This document shows, piece by piece, positions 11,238 to 23,600 of a stretch of 64,000 nucleotides of DNA. Both the position numbers and the translations under genes were made by a program. Numbering within the stretch: position 1 is the stretch's first letter; every line of letters starts with the position of its first letter. Source of the stretch: Dendrolimus kikuchii. Its lineage: Eukaryota; Arthropoda; Insecta; Lepidoptera; Lasiocampidae. The DNA is taken from the NCBI GenBank assembly GCA_019925095.2, contig CM034415.1, forward strand, positions 12,010,833 through 12,074,832. Direction: 5' to 3'. Under the pieces are notes generated by a model, which had not been told where the DNA came from, did no database searches, and was given only the letters and a program-made list of their open reading frames with translations.

Positions 11238-11700
11238 AGGATTTGGGGAATAGTTTGAATGGAGCGTTAGGTAAACTTCTAGGCGCTAAGAACCTCAGCC
11301 AGAAGGCCCAGCTCGCCATACACAACGCGGTGCTGGTACCTACGCTCACGTATGGAAGCGAGAGTTGGGTATGGAAGAGAGAGCATCAAAGTAGAGTAAT
11401 CTGCGGAGCGACGTTCGCGGACCGCGTTCGTAATACCGAAGTAAGAAAGAGTTGGTCTGAAAGAGAGTGTCGGGGTGAAGGTAAGGAAAGGAATGCTCCG
11501 GTGGTTCGACACACCTTCCATGATCAAATTGATCGTGTACTAGCAGGTGATGTCAGGAGCCTTAAGAACAGACGAGCTTGCATGACAAGAGCTATGAATG
11601 TGAAAGAAGCAAGTGAGGTGTGTAAGAATAAGCCTGAATGGCGCTCTGTTATTCGTGCCTACCCCGCAAGGGAACTGGCGTGAAGTTATGTATGTATGTT
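11238..11700 (+). mobile_element. RTE-like LINE 3' fragment (family A), same deletions as copy 1
   Basis: 5'-truncated copy with a 146-residue frame and the (TATG)n tail. It lacks the same two internal blocks as the copy at 1381-1981, with the same junctions (AGTAGAGTAATCTGCGG and GTGGTTCGACACACC), so the two share a deleted parent. Non-functional. Confidence 0.85.
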
Positions 11701-12086
11701 AAGAGGTGAATTATTGAACCCAGTAGTATTAGCTGAAATCAAACTGAACGTTCCAGCGAATTTTGTGCTGAGACGTAGGCAGCCACCAATGTCCGTAGTG
11801 CCACATGGCAGGACCAACTTGCTTAATAGGGCGCCGATGACACAGGCCTTGCGAACATTGAACAGGATATGTCAACAAATTGACATTTTTATTCGTACGT
11901 GACTGAATTCACAAGAACTGCCTATTATATTATATGCTATGACGACTGAATTTGTATATATATATATATCTATAGTGTATTATGTGACCACGCTATCGTA
12001 TTGGTGGCAACTGTAATGATAGCGATGTTTGTAAGCGAATAAATAAATTAAAAAAAATAATTTAGGTATCATCTTTACCTACATTT
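11701..12086. other. intergenic; short (TA)n run
   Basis: A (TA)n microsatellite lies near 11957-11970. Nothing else recognised. Confidence 0.45.
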
Positions 12087-12322
12087 TTTTTTTATTGCAG
12101 CAGTTCAGCAGACAGGCAGATGGCCCGCTTGGTGGAAAGCGGTTACCATCGCCTATGGACATTTGCAACAACAAAGGTGCTACAAATGCGCTGCTGCTCT
12201 CTTAAGGGAGACTGGAACCTGGTCACTAATGCCGGAACACAACTCAAGGCTGTTATGGCGACATACTTTTAGACCAGGGGTGGTAGCCATCCAGTCGGGC
12301 AAATGCCCTACCACCTGGCAAA
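12087..12322 (-). mobile_element. poly(A) retroposon family B, 5'-truncated
   Basis: Read on the minus strand this copy begins at GCCAGGTGGTAGGG, exactly where the copies at 19152-19372 and 54003-54243 also begin. The poly(A) end is at 12087. Confidence 0.75.
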
Positions 12323-12419
12323 TGCCCTACCACTGTCTCACTTGCGTATTACCATGATTTTGAATTTACTTCTACGAAGCTTGTAACAGCAGATGTAATT
12401 AAGGCTCACTTCTCGCGGA

Positions 12420-12584
12420 ATAATTGGACGTAGTTTAGCAGAAAGGACTCAACGCACATTGTGGTCAAAAATGAGTTGTATTTTACCAATTTACCAGCAA
12501 TTTTTGTCTAAACTTAAAACCTCAATAACTCCAAAACGCCTTTTTTGTGTGTTAGGTCGTTTCTGCTAAACTACGTCCAATTAT
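12420..12584. mobile_element. palindromic MITE, 165 bp
   Basis: Left end ATAATTGGACGTAGTTTAGC is mirrored at the right end GCTAAACTACGTCCAATTAT, with about 28 bp of inverted repeat and few mismatches. The interior has no frame. A TIR-only non-autonomous transposon. Confidence 0.65.
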
Positions 12585-13500
12585 CTATCCTAAAGCGCCA
12601 TTACGACACGTGCGCACGGCATCGATTCCGGAGTGAGACTGCAGCGCACTAAAGGCGCAGTGGGAATGCTTTGTCATCGTTCCGTCAGCATGCTTTTATA
12701 ATCGGGCGATGATGAAAAAGCCGAGTAGTGGGGGTATTCGATACAAACTACCCTCAAACATTATTCTGTCAGTAAATAAACTCGTTAAAATAGTACAAGA
12801 ATCCAACACTTGGCAACGATATTACCAATGTTGTACAAAAAAAAAAATAGATAGAAATGTATATAGATTAATATTCGCCCGCGACTCTGTCCACGTTGGA
12901 CGGAACAAGCTAATTTATGTTTGCTAACAACTTGAAATCAAATCCCGCAGGATTACTGGGGTATATAAATTAATGCAGATTTTAAGTCCAGGATTTTGCA
13001 TCGAAATCGGCGCGGTAGTTTTTACGTGAATCCTGGAAAACAGATAATATTTAAAAAGCAAGACTACAATAACAATTTTATAATATTATAAAATTCTAAA
13101 CAAGCCGTGTCTGTATAAAAATAACTAGAATAGACTATATAATCAATGGAAAACATAATGCAATTTTTATTTTCTGTTTGTTTGTTCGTGTTTCACGTAA
13201 AAACCATTGGACAGATTTTGATGCGGATCGACAGCTAATTCTTAGATTTAAACTTTGCGCTACTTTTTATCCCGCGGGAATTTTTCTGAGAATTATTGAA
13301 AATGGTCAGATTAAAAAGTCGATTTTTTTACTGATCAATAGTAAATTTCAGGTGATCAAATATCTCGGGAGTGGTTTGGAGTTGTTAGGCTACATAAAAA
13401 TTAGCTCATTCCGACACAGAAAAAGTCGCGGGTATATCCTAATCATGGACATTAGTATAATAGTCGTCATAAGTAAATTCTTTCAATTCCTGTCTTAAGT
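12585..13500. repeat. two decayed dispersed-element remnants
   Basis: About 12868-13050 (GCCCGCGACTCTGTCCACG, then ATCGAAATCGGCGCGGTAG) and 13140-13470 (TTCACGTAAAAACCATTGG, then TTTTTATCCCGCGGGAA) are degraded members of the lepidopteran family I/K type. No host gene seen in this stretch. Confidence 0.5.
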
Positions 13501-14027
13501 TAATGGTTTACATGAAATAAATGTTTTAGCATGTTTAAACAAAAGTTGGTCCTTCGAGGAGGATACGCCGCGGCCATTATCGGCAGCCTTAGAGGGGAAA
13601 ATAATATATTCAAACTGAATTATGAACGAATCGAGTAAACAATTATAATCATTTTTATAACATAATTACAGAAAACCAACAATCAAATGTTTCCTTAACA
13701 ATCAATGTAATGTCTCCTTGCTACGTTAAGCTCGTATCTTAAAAAAACGGTGTTCGATTTTCATTTAACTTACATTGCTATCGTAAAAGCAATTTTAAAA
13801 TGTTACATTTGCATCAACACCTACAAAATAATATAGAAAAAATATAATGATTTTTGGATGTTTTAAAAATTCACTTTTGTAAGATTCGAGTTTAAGATAG
13901 TAAAATGATTCTGTTGTCTTTGAATAGCGTCACTCGTTGTCTATGCACTTATGTTTAATTTGCACTTTTTTGTATAAAACACAGACACTCCTATGAGCTG
14001 ATGAGTCTTAATAACATCGGTATACAG
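13501..14027. other. downstream flank of the Rap1-like gene, no feature
   Basis: AT-rich DNA without supported features. Confidence 0.4.
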
Positions 14028-14350
14028 ACCAGACCCACCTCCTACATGTATTTCGACACGCTGAATCCGTTTGGCTCATATACCCTTGAAATTTTGAAAA
14101 ACCGTAAAAAAATGCAGTTATGAACATGAAATTCCTTTTATGGATTTGGATTGAGTAAATTTTTTAGTTAGATCGATATGCTGAATTCAAATCCAATATT
14201 TTCTTGGTCCATACACCTTTAAAAATTTGAGAAATTTAGTCATTTATAATAAGATTTTACAATTTATTTAAAATTTTAAGGGCATACAAGTCAAATGAAT
14301 CTCAGACTCAAATTCAGTGCGTTGAAATACATGTAGGTGGGTCTGGTCAA
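14028..14350. mobile_element. MITE just downstream of the Rap1-like stop codon
   Basis: The left end GACCAGACCCACC is mirrored at the right end GGTGGGTCTGGTC; the inverted repeat continues through CATGTATTTC for about 38 bp with a few mismatches. It begins 66 bp past the stop of the Rap1-like gene, so it may lie in its 3' UTR. No frame inside. Confidence 0.65.
14263..14268 (-). promoter_or_regulatory. candidate poly(A) signal of the Rap1-like gene
   Basis: AATAAA on the minus strand, 148-153 bp past the stop and inside the MITE. It is the first one noticed downstream; use is not shown. Confidence 0.3.
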
Positions 14351-14415
14351 ACGTACACACCACTTTTTTTCAGTGAATATTGACACTTGGTTTTGTCTAC
14401 GAACAGGGGGTGTTA

Positions 14416-14687
14416 TCACGTGAGGACGTCGGGGTTGAACAGCCTCCTGAGGCCGCCGCCCCCGCGGCTCGCGCCGGGGCGGGGGCGCGCCGCCGAGGGG
14501 GGCGACGCCGCCGCCCGCCGCCCGTGGCGCGCCTCGAACCGGCGCAGCACCTGCGTGTAGCTGGGCGTGCGGGGGGCGGGCGTGCGGGGGGCCGGCGTGC
14601 GGGAGGGGCGCGCGCCCCCTCCCGCGGAGCTGCGCAGGCGCTTTGGCGGGGGCGCCTCGCTCGACGACGACGTCGCCTCGGAGTCAC
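14416..14687 (-). CDS. Rap1-like gene, last exon
   Basis: 272 bp from acceptor GACGCGCAG to the TGA at 14418-14416; enters in phase 1. It encodes a Ser-rich acidic patch, a basic KRLRSS, Pro/Thr-rich repeats (RTPAP twice) and the end SYTQVLRRFEARHGRR ... LRRLFNPDVLT. The final conserved-looking helix could be a protein-binding tail. Confidence 0.75.
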
Positions 14688-17600
14688 CTGCGCGTCGCAC
14701 CGATATCATTGACAAAGGCCAGTACTGTAGCGATTTACATTTCGATCCTACTTCTAAAATGGTTTCTTCTAATATCAATACTTCAAAATTCTTAAACAAA
14801 ATCCACTTTAATTCTATTCCAATTCTCAGTACAAGCAAATAATCATCGAAACAATACCAATGTAAGCAAATATGATGACATTGACCACTTTATGATCTGA
14901 ACCTCAAGAACCAAGTGGTGCTAAACCTCGAGTTTCTTTTTAATAATTATTATATCTGCACATTAGTTTTAAGAAAAGGACTATTCATGAACAGACGAGC
15001 TTGCATGACAAGAGCTATGAATGTCAAAGAGGCAAGTGAGGTGTGTAAGAATAAGCCTAAATGGCACTCTGTTGTTCGTGCCTACCCCGCAAGGGAACTG
15101 GCATGAAGTTATGTATGTATGTACTATTCATGAAAACCTATCATTGGCTCGCTGTTTTTATTGTTTTGAGTTGTAGGTTTACCATAAATAAATAAACATT
15201 GAGCCTAGGTCACCGTCATCATGGGTGAGGTGCCCAGAACGCTGGATACATTATTGTCCTTCTCTAGAGCACTATACTGATTCATTGTCCACAGTAGGCA
15301 TCATTCCTCTGATGCCTTGAAGAGTTAATTAGGTGTTTTGGGAACTCTTTGTGGTGGCCTTAGGAGCCCACGTCCAAGTGTGTCAACAGCAAATAAGACA
15401 AATAAACCATTCCTACTGCTCAAATGATTCACTCATTTCTGCCGGTACACGTCACTCGTATGTACTCACTCGAGGGCGACGACGACGATGACGACGAGGA
15501 GGAAGACGGGGGCGGCGGCGTAGGAGGGGGCGGGGGCGTGGGCGGGGGCAGCGGCGGGCGCGGCCCCCTCGCGGAGGCGCCCCTCACCTCCTGCTCGCGC
15601 CCCCGGTCGTGGAGCGAGTTGCGCCGCGGGGCCCGCTTCTCCTTCAGCTCACCTGGAAGCGAGCGCCGGAGGTCATCGCACTGGTGATATTCGGTCATGG
15701 ACCTGACCCTGAGATGGCTCAGCCGAATACCGATTGGAGGCACTGGTGTAATCTCTATATAACGACACTAAAGGGACCGTGTATTTAATGGCGTTATAAA
15801 GAGTTATCGTTAAAAGGGAGAAGTCTGTTATTTTTTTCTGACGTCTTGACCAGTAATTTTGTTATTTTTTACATATTTTATTTATATCTTGCGATATTGA
15901 GGCATCTTGGTGATGTCTCATTCGTCATTTATATTAAGAAATATAATTATTTGAATCTGATTCGTGTAACGCCTCGCAAAATAATTATCAAGAGAATTGC
16001 ATCGGGCCGCGCACTCAACACATGGTTATAAACTATTTTTTTTATTTTTTATTGCAGGAGTTCAACAGGCAGGCAGACGGCCCACTTGATGGAAAGCGGT
16101 TACCATCGCCTATGGACATTTGCAACACCAAAGTTGCTACAAATGCGCTGCTGCTCTCTTAAGGGAAACTGGAACCTGGTCACTAATGCCGGAACACAAC
16201 TCAAGGTTGTTATGGCTACATACTTTAGACCAGAGGTGGCAGCCATCCAGTCGGGTAAATGCCCTACCACCTGGCTGTGGGTTGTTTAGTCGCCTCTTAC
16301 GACAGGCCGCCCCAACGCAGGAAATTGTACTCTTTCTCCGTTCCTGCACTATATATATATATATATTCTCTGAACCGGTCTTTATTGAAGATCCCGGTCA
16401 ACTCGTCAACCGCTGGCCGCTACCAAGTGGGGGTGACAGTTGGCTGCTACAGTACCTAGAAATTTCAGTATGCATGATGCCGACAGTCGAGTTTACGTTT
16501 ACGGGCTGGGATAATAAAGCGACAAAAGATCGCAACGCATACAGCTGCGCAGCTTTTACTAATTTTGGCAACTTAAAAACTTTTTGTTGTTTAATTGTTG
16601 TCGTTATTGAGAGTGGGTGTAATGTTATATAGAGTGTATCATTGTATGGAAGATAAGTTCTACCAACTAAAGTTAAGTGGTCTCGACGCTTAAGGGAGTT
16701 TGTCGTTAAATCGAGTGACGTTACATGGAGTTTACGCTGTATATGATGCTTATTAAAATTTTCCAGAAAATAGTGTAAAACTGACCGGTGGCGGCGGCGG
16801 CGCGCAGCCGCGAGGCGTGCGCGTGCGGCAGTGCCATCTTGGCGAGCGCCGGCAGGATGTTGCGCAGGTAGCGGTTGCGCAGCGACTGCCACGTGCGAGT
16901 CTTGCCCGCGAGGCGCGGGTACTGCTCCTGCAGCTCCCGCCACAGCCGGTTGCCGTTGACGAGCCTCGCGCGCCCCCCGCCGCTCACCCACGCCACGATC
17001 GCCTGGTCCTCCATCGGGGTGTACTCCCGGAACTGCACGGACGACCCGCACCCGCCGCTGCAACACCATTCGCTACTGTTGACGCAGACGGGTCGCGGAG
17101 GAAACTGATGCTCCTCCGGTGAGAGGAAACCACCCACTAAACCTACCTGTGTCCCAATGAGAGAAGCACAGTGGCCCTCTACTACGGAATTGTGGGAGGA
17201 ATAAATTCTATTTGCACTGTCCTGTTGCATTTGTAGCAGCTTCATCGCGTTTACAAATTTGGACAGAGAGAGAGATAACACTTCATTTCATATCCAAATA
17301 TACAATTACAAAAACAGACCATACAATAGGCAGCCTGACAGCTCGAAGCGATCTCTTCCAGGCAACTTGAATCAAGCGATGTACGTGGTGCAAGAAATAG
17401 GCAATAGATACATAAATACTCAAACTAATTTAACAAATAGAAATACATGTATTATGTAAGGTGGCTTCAGAAATGAAAGGGGATGTATGGATCAAGTTTT
17501 CTCTCTCCGCAATATCGTAGAGAAGCAGCTGGCTATGGGCCGGAAGGTTTTCTGCGGTTTTGTGGATCTAGAGAAAGCATTTGACAGGGTTGTGCGGAAG

Positions 17601-20600
17601 GACCTCTGGGACATATTGCCCGGATATGGGATTAATGGCCAATTGATGCGTGCTGTGCAGTCCACTTACGAGGGCTGTATGGCATGCGTGCGAGTGGAAG
17701 GCAGCCTGTCGCCCTGGTTTGACCTCAATATTGGCGTCCGCCAGGGCTGCGTGCTGTCGGCTTTACTGTTCATCCTATATCTGGACGATTGTCTCCAGAG
17801 AATAAGATTGATGGATGTTGGGGTGCGGATGAGTGATCTAGTTGTAAGCACCTTGCTTTATGCGGATGATGCCGTGCTTTTAGCCGAATCGCCATCAGAA
17901 CTGCAAACGCTAGTCACAATGATGAAAGATGACTGTCAGGCGAGAGGCTTACATTTGAATGTGAAGAAAACAAAGGTTATGGTGTTTGAAAGAGAAGAAA
18001 CCAGAACGAATGCAAGGATAATGGTCGATGATGTTATGCTGGAGCAAGTGAATGAGTTTGTATATCTTGGATGTGCTTTTAGCAGGGATGGAAGGTACAC
18101 CGCTGATATAGAAAGAAGAGTGAATTTGGGGAATAGTTTGAATGGAGCGTTAGGTAAACTTCTAGGCGCTAAGAACCTCAGCCAGAAGGCCCAGCTCGCC
18201 GTACACAACGCGGTGCTGGTACCTACGCTCACGTATGGAAGCGAGAGTTGGGTATGGAAGAGAGAGCATGGAAGTAGAGTAAACGCGGTCGAGATGCGAG
18301 CACTGCGCAAAATCTGCGAAGTGACGCTCGCGGACCGCGTTCGTAATACCGAAGTAAGAAAGAGAGTTGGTCTGAAAGAGAGTGTCGGGGTGAAGGTAAG
18401 GAAAGGAATGCTTCGGTGGTTTGGGCATGTGGAAAGAATGACTAAACAGATATACAATGCAAAAGTGAATGGATGCAGAAGTCGTGGAAGGCCACGACAC
18501 ACCTTCCATGATCAAATTGATCGTGTATTAGCAGAAGGTGATGTCAGGAGCCTTAAGAACAGACGAGCTTGCATGACAAGAGTTATGAATGTCAAAGAGG
18601 CAAGTGAGGTGTGTAAGAATAAGCCTAAATGGCACTCTGTTATTCGTGCCTACCCCGCAAGGGAACTGGCGTGAAGTTATGTATGTATGTATGTATGTAC
18701 TTATATTAAATTGTTCAAAATATGAATATGAAGTTGTAATTATAAATTCAATGTTCATTAGTTATTTTTTCTTGTGCAAAGGTGGCGTTATTACCTGGTG
18801 TTGCAGAGGGAAATGAATTATTGAATTAATTAATAAAATAAAGGTTTTCTGTATTATAGTGTATTATTGTGAATGACTTTTCTCTAATACGACAGATAAT
18901 ATATTTAAATTATTCAAATTCAAACTAATATAAAATAAAACCTTTTTTGTCGTAAACACCTGGCAATAGCGTTGGTTGTGATCAACCAGCATTCCTGGGT
19001 TAGGGCCTCTTTAGAGTTACTTGATATTGGGCTTTTCTTAAACTGCTTATGTATTATATCCATTTTAAGTAACTTTAAATAAACCTTATTTTCTTTTTTC
19101 TTCCATTGACAGTTCACTGCACTGAGGCTGCCATCAACACCAGTCAATATATATATATTTTTATTGCAGATCAGCAGACAGGCAGACGGCCCACTTGATG
19201 GAAAGTGGGACATTTGCAACACCAAAGGTGCTACAAATGCGTTGCTGCTCTCTTAAGGGAGACTGGAACCTGGTCACGAATGCCGGAACACACCTCAAGG
19301 TTGTTATGGCGACATGCTTTAGAGCAGGGGTGGTAGCCATCCAGTTGGGCAAATGCCCTACCACCTGGCAAATTTACACTTTACACAATGGCACTTCTTT
19401 CTATTGCAGCTGATGGCGCAGCTGTGATGAAAAGTTATTACTGTCGCCTAGGGACATTAGCAATAACAGAGGTGCTGCCAGCCTTGAAGGAGAAACTGGA
19501 ACCTGGCCACTGATTCCGGAGCACAACTTAAGGTGCAGTCGGACAAATGCCCTAGCATCTGGCTGTGGGTTGTTAAGTCACCTCTTACGACAGGCTGCCC
19601 CAACGCAGGAAATTGTATTCTTTCTCCGTTCTTGCATAGAGAACGTTCCAATGGCTTGCTCATCATAACATGTTTCAAATTTCATACCGAACAACGTTTT
19701 GTAACAACATACATGTAATCCCTATTAATATTATAAATGCGAAAGTAACTCTGTCTGTCTGTCTGTTCCATTTTCACGGAAAAACCACTGGACCGATTTG
19801 GCTGAAACTCAGTATATATATATTTTCGATGCCGAGAATGAACATAGGATATTTTTTATCCCGAAAAATGGGATAGTTTCCGGGATAAAAATATATTTGT
19901 CTTTTTGTTTGTTATCCTTTTATGGAAAGACTATTGGACCGATTTGGCTGAAACTCGGTACATATATAATTTAAATACCGAGAGTGCCTAAGGGATACTT
20001 TTTATCCCGGATAATGGGATACATTTTGGGATAGATTTATGTAAAGTTTATCCCGGAAACTAGGACAGGTTTTGTGATTTTCTCCATTTCGTCCACTGGG
20101 TCCACTGGGTCCACTTTATCCACTGGATCCACTGGGCCAGTTGGGTCCACTTTATCCACTGGATCCACTTGGGCCATGTTATCTATTTTGTCAAGTTTTG
20201 TCATTTATGTAGTTTACATATAGACGGGGGTGGTATAGTGTGCGATATAAAATGAAGTGAATCTTTTGGGGGCAAATACATACAAATTTAATACAATGTA
20301 ACATGTACCACTTGCACTTTAAACAAGAGACACGCAGTAGAGGTTGACCCGCACTAGGGGTAAACTCTAGTATGTAATAATTTGAGGAATAAAATAATGT
20401 CACCAAAGTGTAAGTAGCTACAAGGTCCTGCACTGACGGCGACGATATATTATTATAGACGACTCACCTGTCCGGCGGCACCTCGGCCGGCTTCTTCGCC
20501 TTGGGGGCCAGCGGCGCCCTGCCGGAGGCCTGCTCGGCGTCCCGCGGCGCCGAGGGCTTCGCAGTCGGCCGCGGCCGAGACCTCGACCGCGAGGCCTTGC

Positions 20601-23600
20601 GCTTGTTGCGGGCGGGGGGGCGCTCGGGAACGTCCTCGGAGCACCTGGACTCGTTCAGCGCCCTCAGGCGGCGGCTGCGGCGCGCCTCCGAGGACACCTC
20701 CGACACCGAGCGCAGCCCCAGCCGCGACGCGAAGTAGTCCTTCGAGGGCTCCCGCAGCATCCTCTCCAGCCGCTCGCACTTCTCCATGTACACGAGCGGA
20801 TTGATCTGGTAGAATATCGACAGCTTGTACTCCTCGTCGTTGTCGAACTTGTGCTCGTCGAAACCCTCGTTGGTTTTGATGAGGAACTCGCGCAGCACGT
20901 CGACGTCGTCCTCCTCGATGATGAGCTCCCTGTACTGGCCAGGCGTGGAGGGACGCTTCTTCCCCCCGGGCCTCTCGCTCTCCTCATCGCTGGAGCTCTG
21001 GCCAGTGGGAGCCGGTCGCCTCTTGGCCGTGGGCTCATTCCCCTCATCTTCCTCTTCGGTTGCACTTTGTGGGGGAGGTCTCTTTGCTGCTTTCACTGCT
21101 TGAACGTTCTTGGTAGGCGTTTTGGCTTTGTTGGGAACCTTAGCCGGAGCAGAGCTGCCCGCTGGTGCCTCTGCCCTGGTGGGTGATTTGCTGCTAACTT
21201 CTTCAACATTATTGTTGCTAAAACATTATCGATTTCTAATTTTACAACAAAATGACAATTGTCAGTTAAATTAAGGGAATGTGATTGTATACCAAACATA
21301 TCTTACTAATATTATAAACGTGAAACTTTGATAAGAATGTATGTATGTTTATTACTCTTTCATGCAAAAACTACTGAATAAATTTTGATGAAACTTTACA
21401 CTTATACTTTAATATATAAATCTGAAAACTTTGTTTGCTTGAACACACTAATCTCAGGAACTACTGGTCTGATTTGAAAAATCCTTTCAGTGTTGGATAG
21501 TCCATTTATCGAGGAAGGCTATAGGCTATATATCATCACGCTAAAGCCAATAGGGGCAGAGCACCAATGAAGAATGTTTCAAAATCGGGTGGTTTTTTTA
21601 ACTTACTTTTTTTAAAATTATTACAGACGAAGTCGTAGGCAGAAGCTAATAAATAATATAGCTTACACGTCAGAATAACACATAGGCTATAATATATAAA
21701 GACATAGTGTGAATTATCCAAAATATAATGATTTTCCATTATCAGTCGGTTGAAGCCGCGGGGCGCATCAATTTTTTTTTTTTTTATACTTGTTATGCGA
21801 TTTCAAATTTTTTTATTCTTTTTTGAAGGAGAGGTTCCTCACTCCCAGATGGCCCCCTCATCACCAAGTCAGAATCTGGAGAAATCGAGAGCAAGTCTCA
21901 AATATTATAAGCATGTATGTGTTTTGTAAAATAAATATTTCCCACAATTGTAATGAAGACAGCGCCGATGTTTACCCTGGTGCCCAAAATGCTTAAGAAG
22001 TCTGACAATAGAGGATATTGTTACAACCTAGGCGCCGACAAAGACAAATTCCACGTACAGATCTGTAGAAGCACATTTATTACCCGTCGGCATTTGAACT
22101 AATAACAATGAAACTATTGTAATTCTTTTTCGAACGTCTTCTTTTGTTCACTTATTTATTGGCATACGTTGCTAGAGAACTGTCTATTGTTGTATTGTAA
22201 TAATTAGCCAGGTGTTACGGATTTTAAAGTACAAGCTGATCCTAGGAAATTCGGTCACGTTGCCGGGCAGACACATTGTATGTGTGCAGTATAAAATGAT
22301 GGCCTGATTGAGGGAGGGGGGCAGTCGAGCGAGAACCACGATCAAAGCGAGACATGTGTACTACAATCGGGAATATAATAGTAAAGGACTTTGCGCGTTT
22401 TATTGAATTACAACCTTCTGCATTACATTTAGATTTGTTGTGTTCCATTATATTTGTACCTGTGTTATATGTGTTTGTATAGTTCTAATAAACTCTATAG
22501 TAATTCTAACGGCATTTTAATTCGAGTCTCACAATGCATAACAATATACTGATATCTGGAACCAAATGATAGCCTCTGTAATAGAGCGAGCTAAACCTTT
22601 GCCAGCCTACCTCCTTCATTCCTGACATGTGGTCTGGGATCAGCTCCAGAGTAGTCTGTTGTACTTTATCCATAACACAAGCGTCTGAAGATTAAAAATA
22701 AATAATCTAATCAAACCTTGATTAGATTATTATAAAAAAAAAATGCTAATATAGAGTACACTCACATGAACAGCCTGTCTTCGGTCTGGGTGTCTGCCTC
22801 CTGCCTCGCGGGGCGGCTATGACGGTGGCTGCAGCAGTGTCTGCAGCCCTCCCCGGGGTGTTTGTCTGCTGCCTGTCGTTCCTCTTTCTCTACCAACTTC
22901 TTTTGCTGGATGCTCTCCACCCTGAAATATGTTCCAAGGGCAATCAATTACAAAACATAGCATAGATATTTTTCATTTTACAAAAAGTGGTGGACAATTT
23001 GAGTACATACATACATAGCTTCACGCCAGTTCCCTTGCGCCATTCAGGCTTGTTCTTACACACCTCACTCGCTTCTTTGACATTCATAGCTCTTGTCATG
23101 CACGCTCGTCGACAATTTGAGTTGTAGTGGAACACTTACAAGTCAATAGATGTCGCTGTGCAATAATTGATGTCACAAACGTTTCCCGAAACATACAAAG
23201 TTTTCAACTATAACAGATGGGCCTAGGCCTGCGAGGAACAACATTAGCCTCGCTGGAAGATCTTCCTTTGAGACGGAGGAGCATTCCATCTCGCTCCTCC
23301 ACCCTATTGGGGCTCACCCTTCAGAGTAATGTGTACATACATCTTTATATGCATAATTCTTCTGTACAGGTAAGTGTCTCGAAGCTCCTACTTGGACCAG
23401 TTTAGTTGCATTTTTGTGTGTGAGGAGTGCGCCCATATGTAGCAGGCGGCACTGGAATCTGGTTCTAGACTTCTAATTTTTCAAGACAGTACTTTTGCTG
23501 GATTTGCTACTAATTATTATGAGAGCTGCATACGTCATCGCAACGGACAACAAACTACTGACCAGCGCAGCGTGAGAGCGCACATGTTAACAGTTGCTCT

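Larger units (their letters stand above)
15742..16739. mobile_element. pogo/Tigger-like MITE, copy 2, with nested retroposon
   Basis: Its ends match copy 1 at 53-474 (CTCTATATAACGACAC at the left; GTTACATGGAGTTTACGCTG at the right, followed by TA). The interior is longer and is interrupted by a family B retroposon at 16036-16349. The right end lies 46 bp from the donor side of the Myb exon. No intact transposase. Confidence 0.65.

Noticed and set aside
14380..14712. Plus-strand Arg/Gly/Ala-rich protein at the GC-rich island
   Set aside because: It is the opposite strand of the last Rap1-like exon, which has splice sites and phases that fit five other exons.
20041..20180. Coding repeat protein
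   Set aside because: The 9-bp minisatellite lies between two exons with defined splice sites and next to decayed repeats.
20851..21186. Plus-strand frame opposite the large Rap1-like exon
   Set aside because: Antisense shadow of a GC-rich exon; no start context or splice support.
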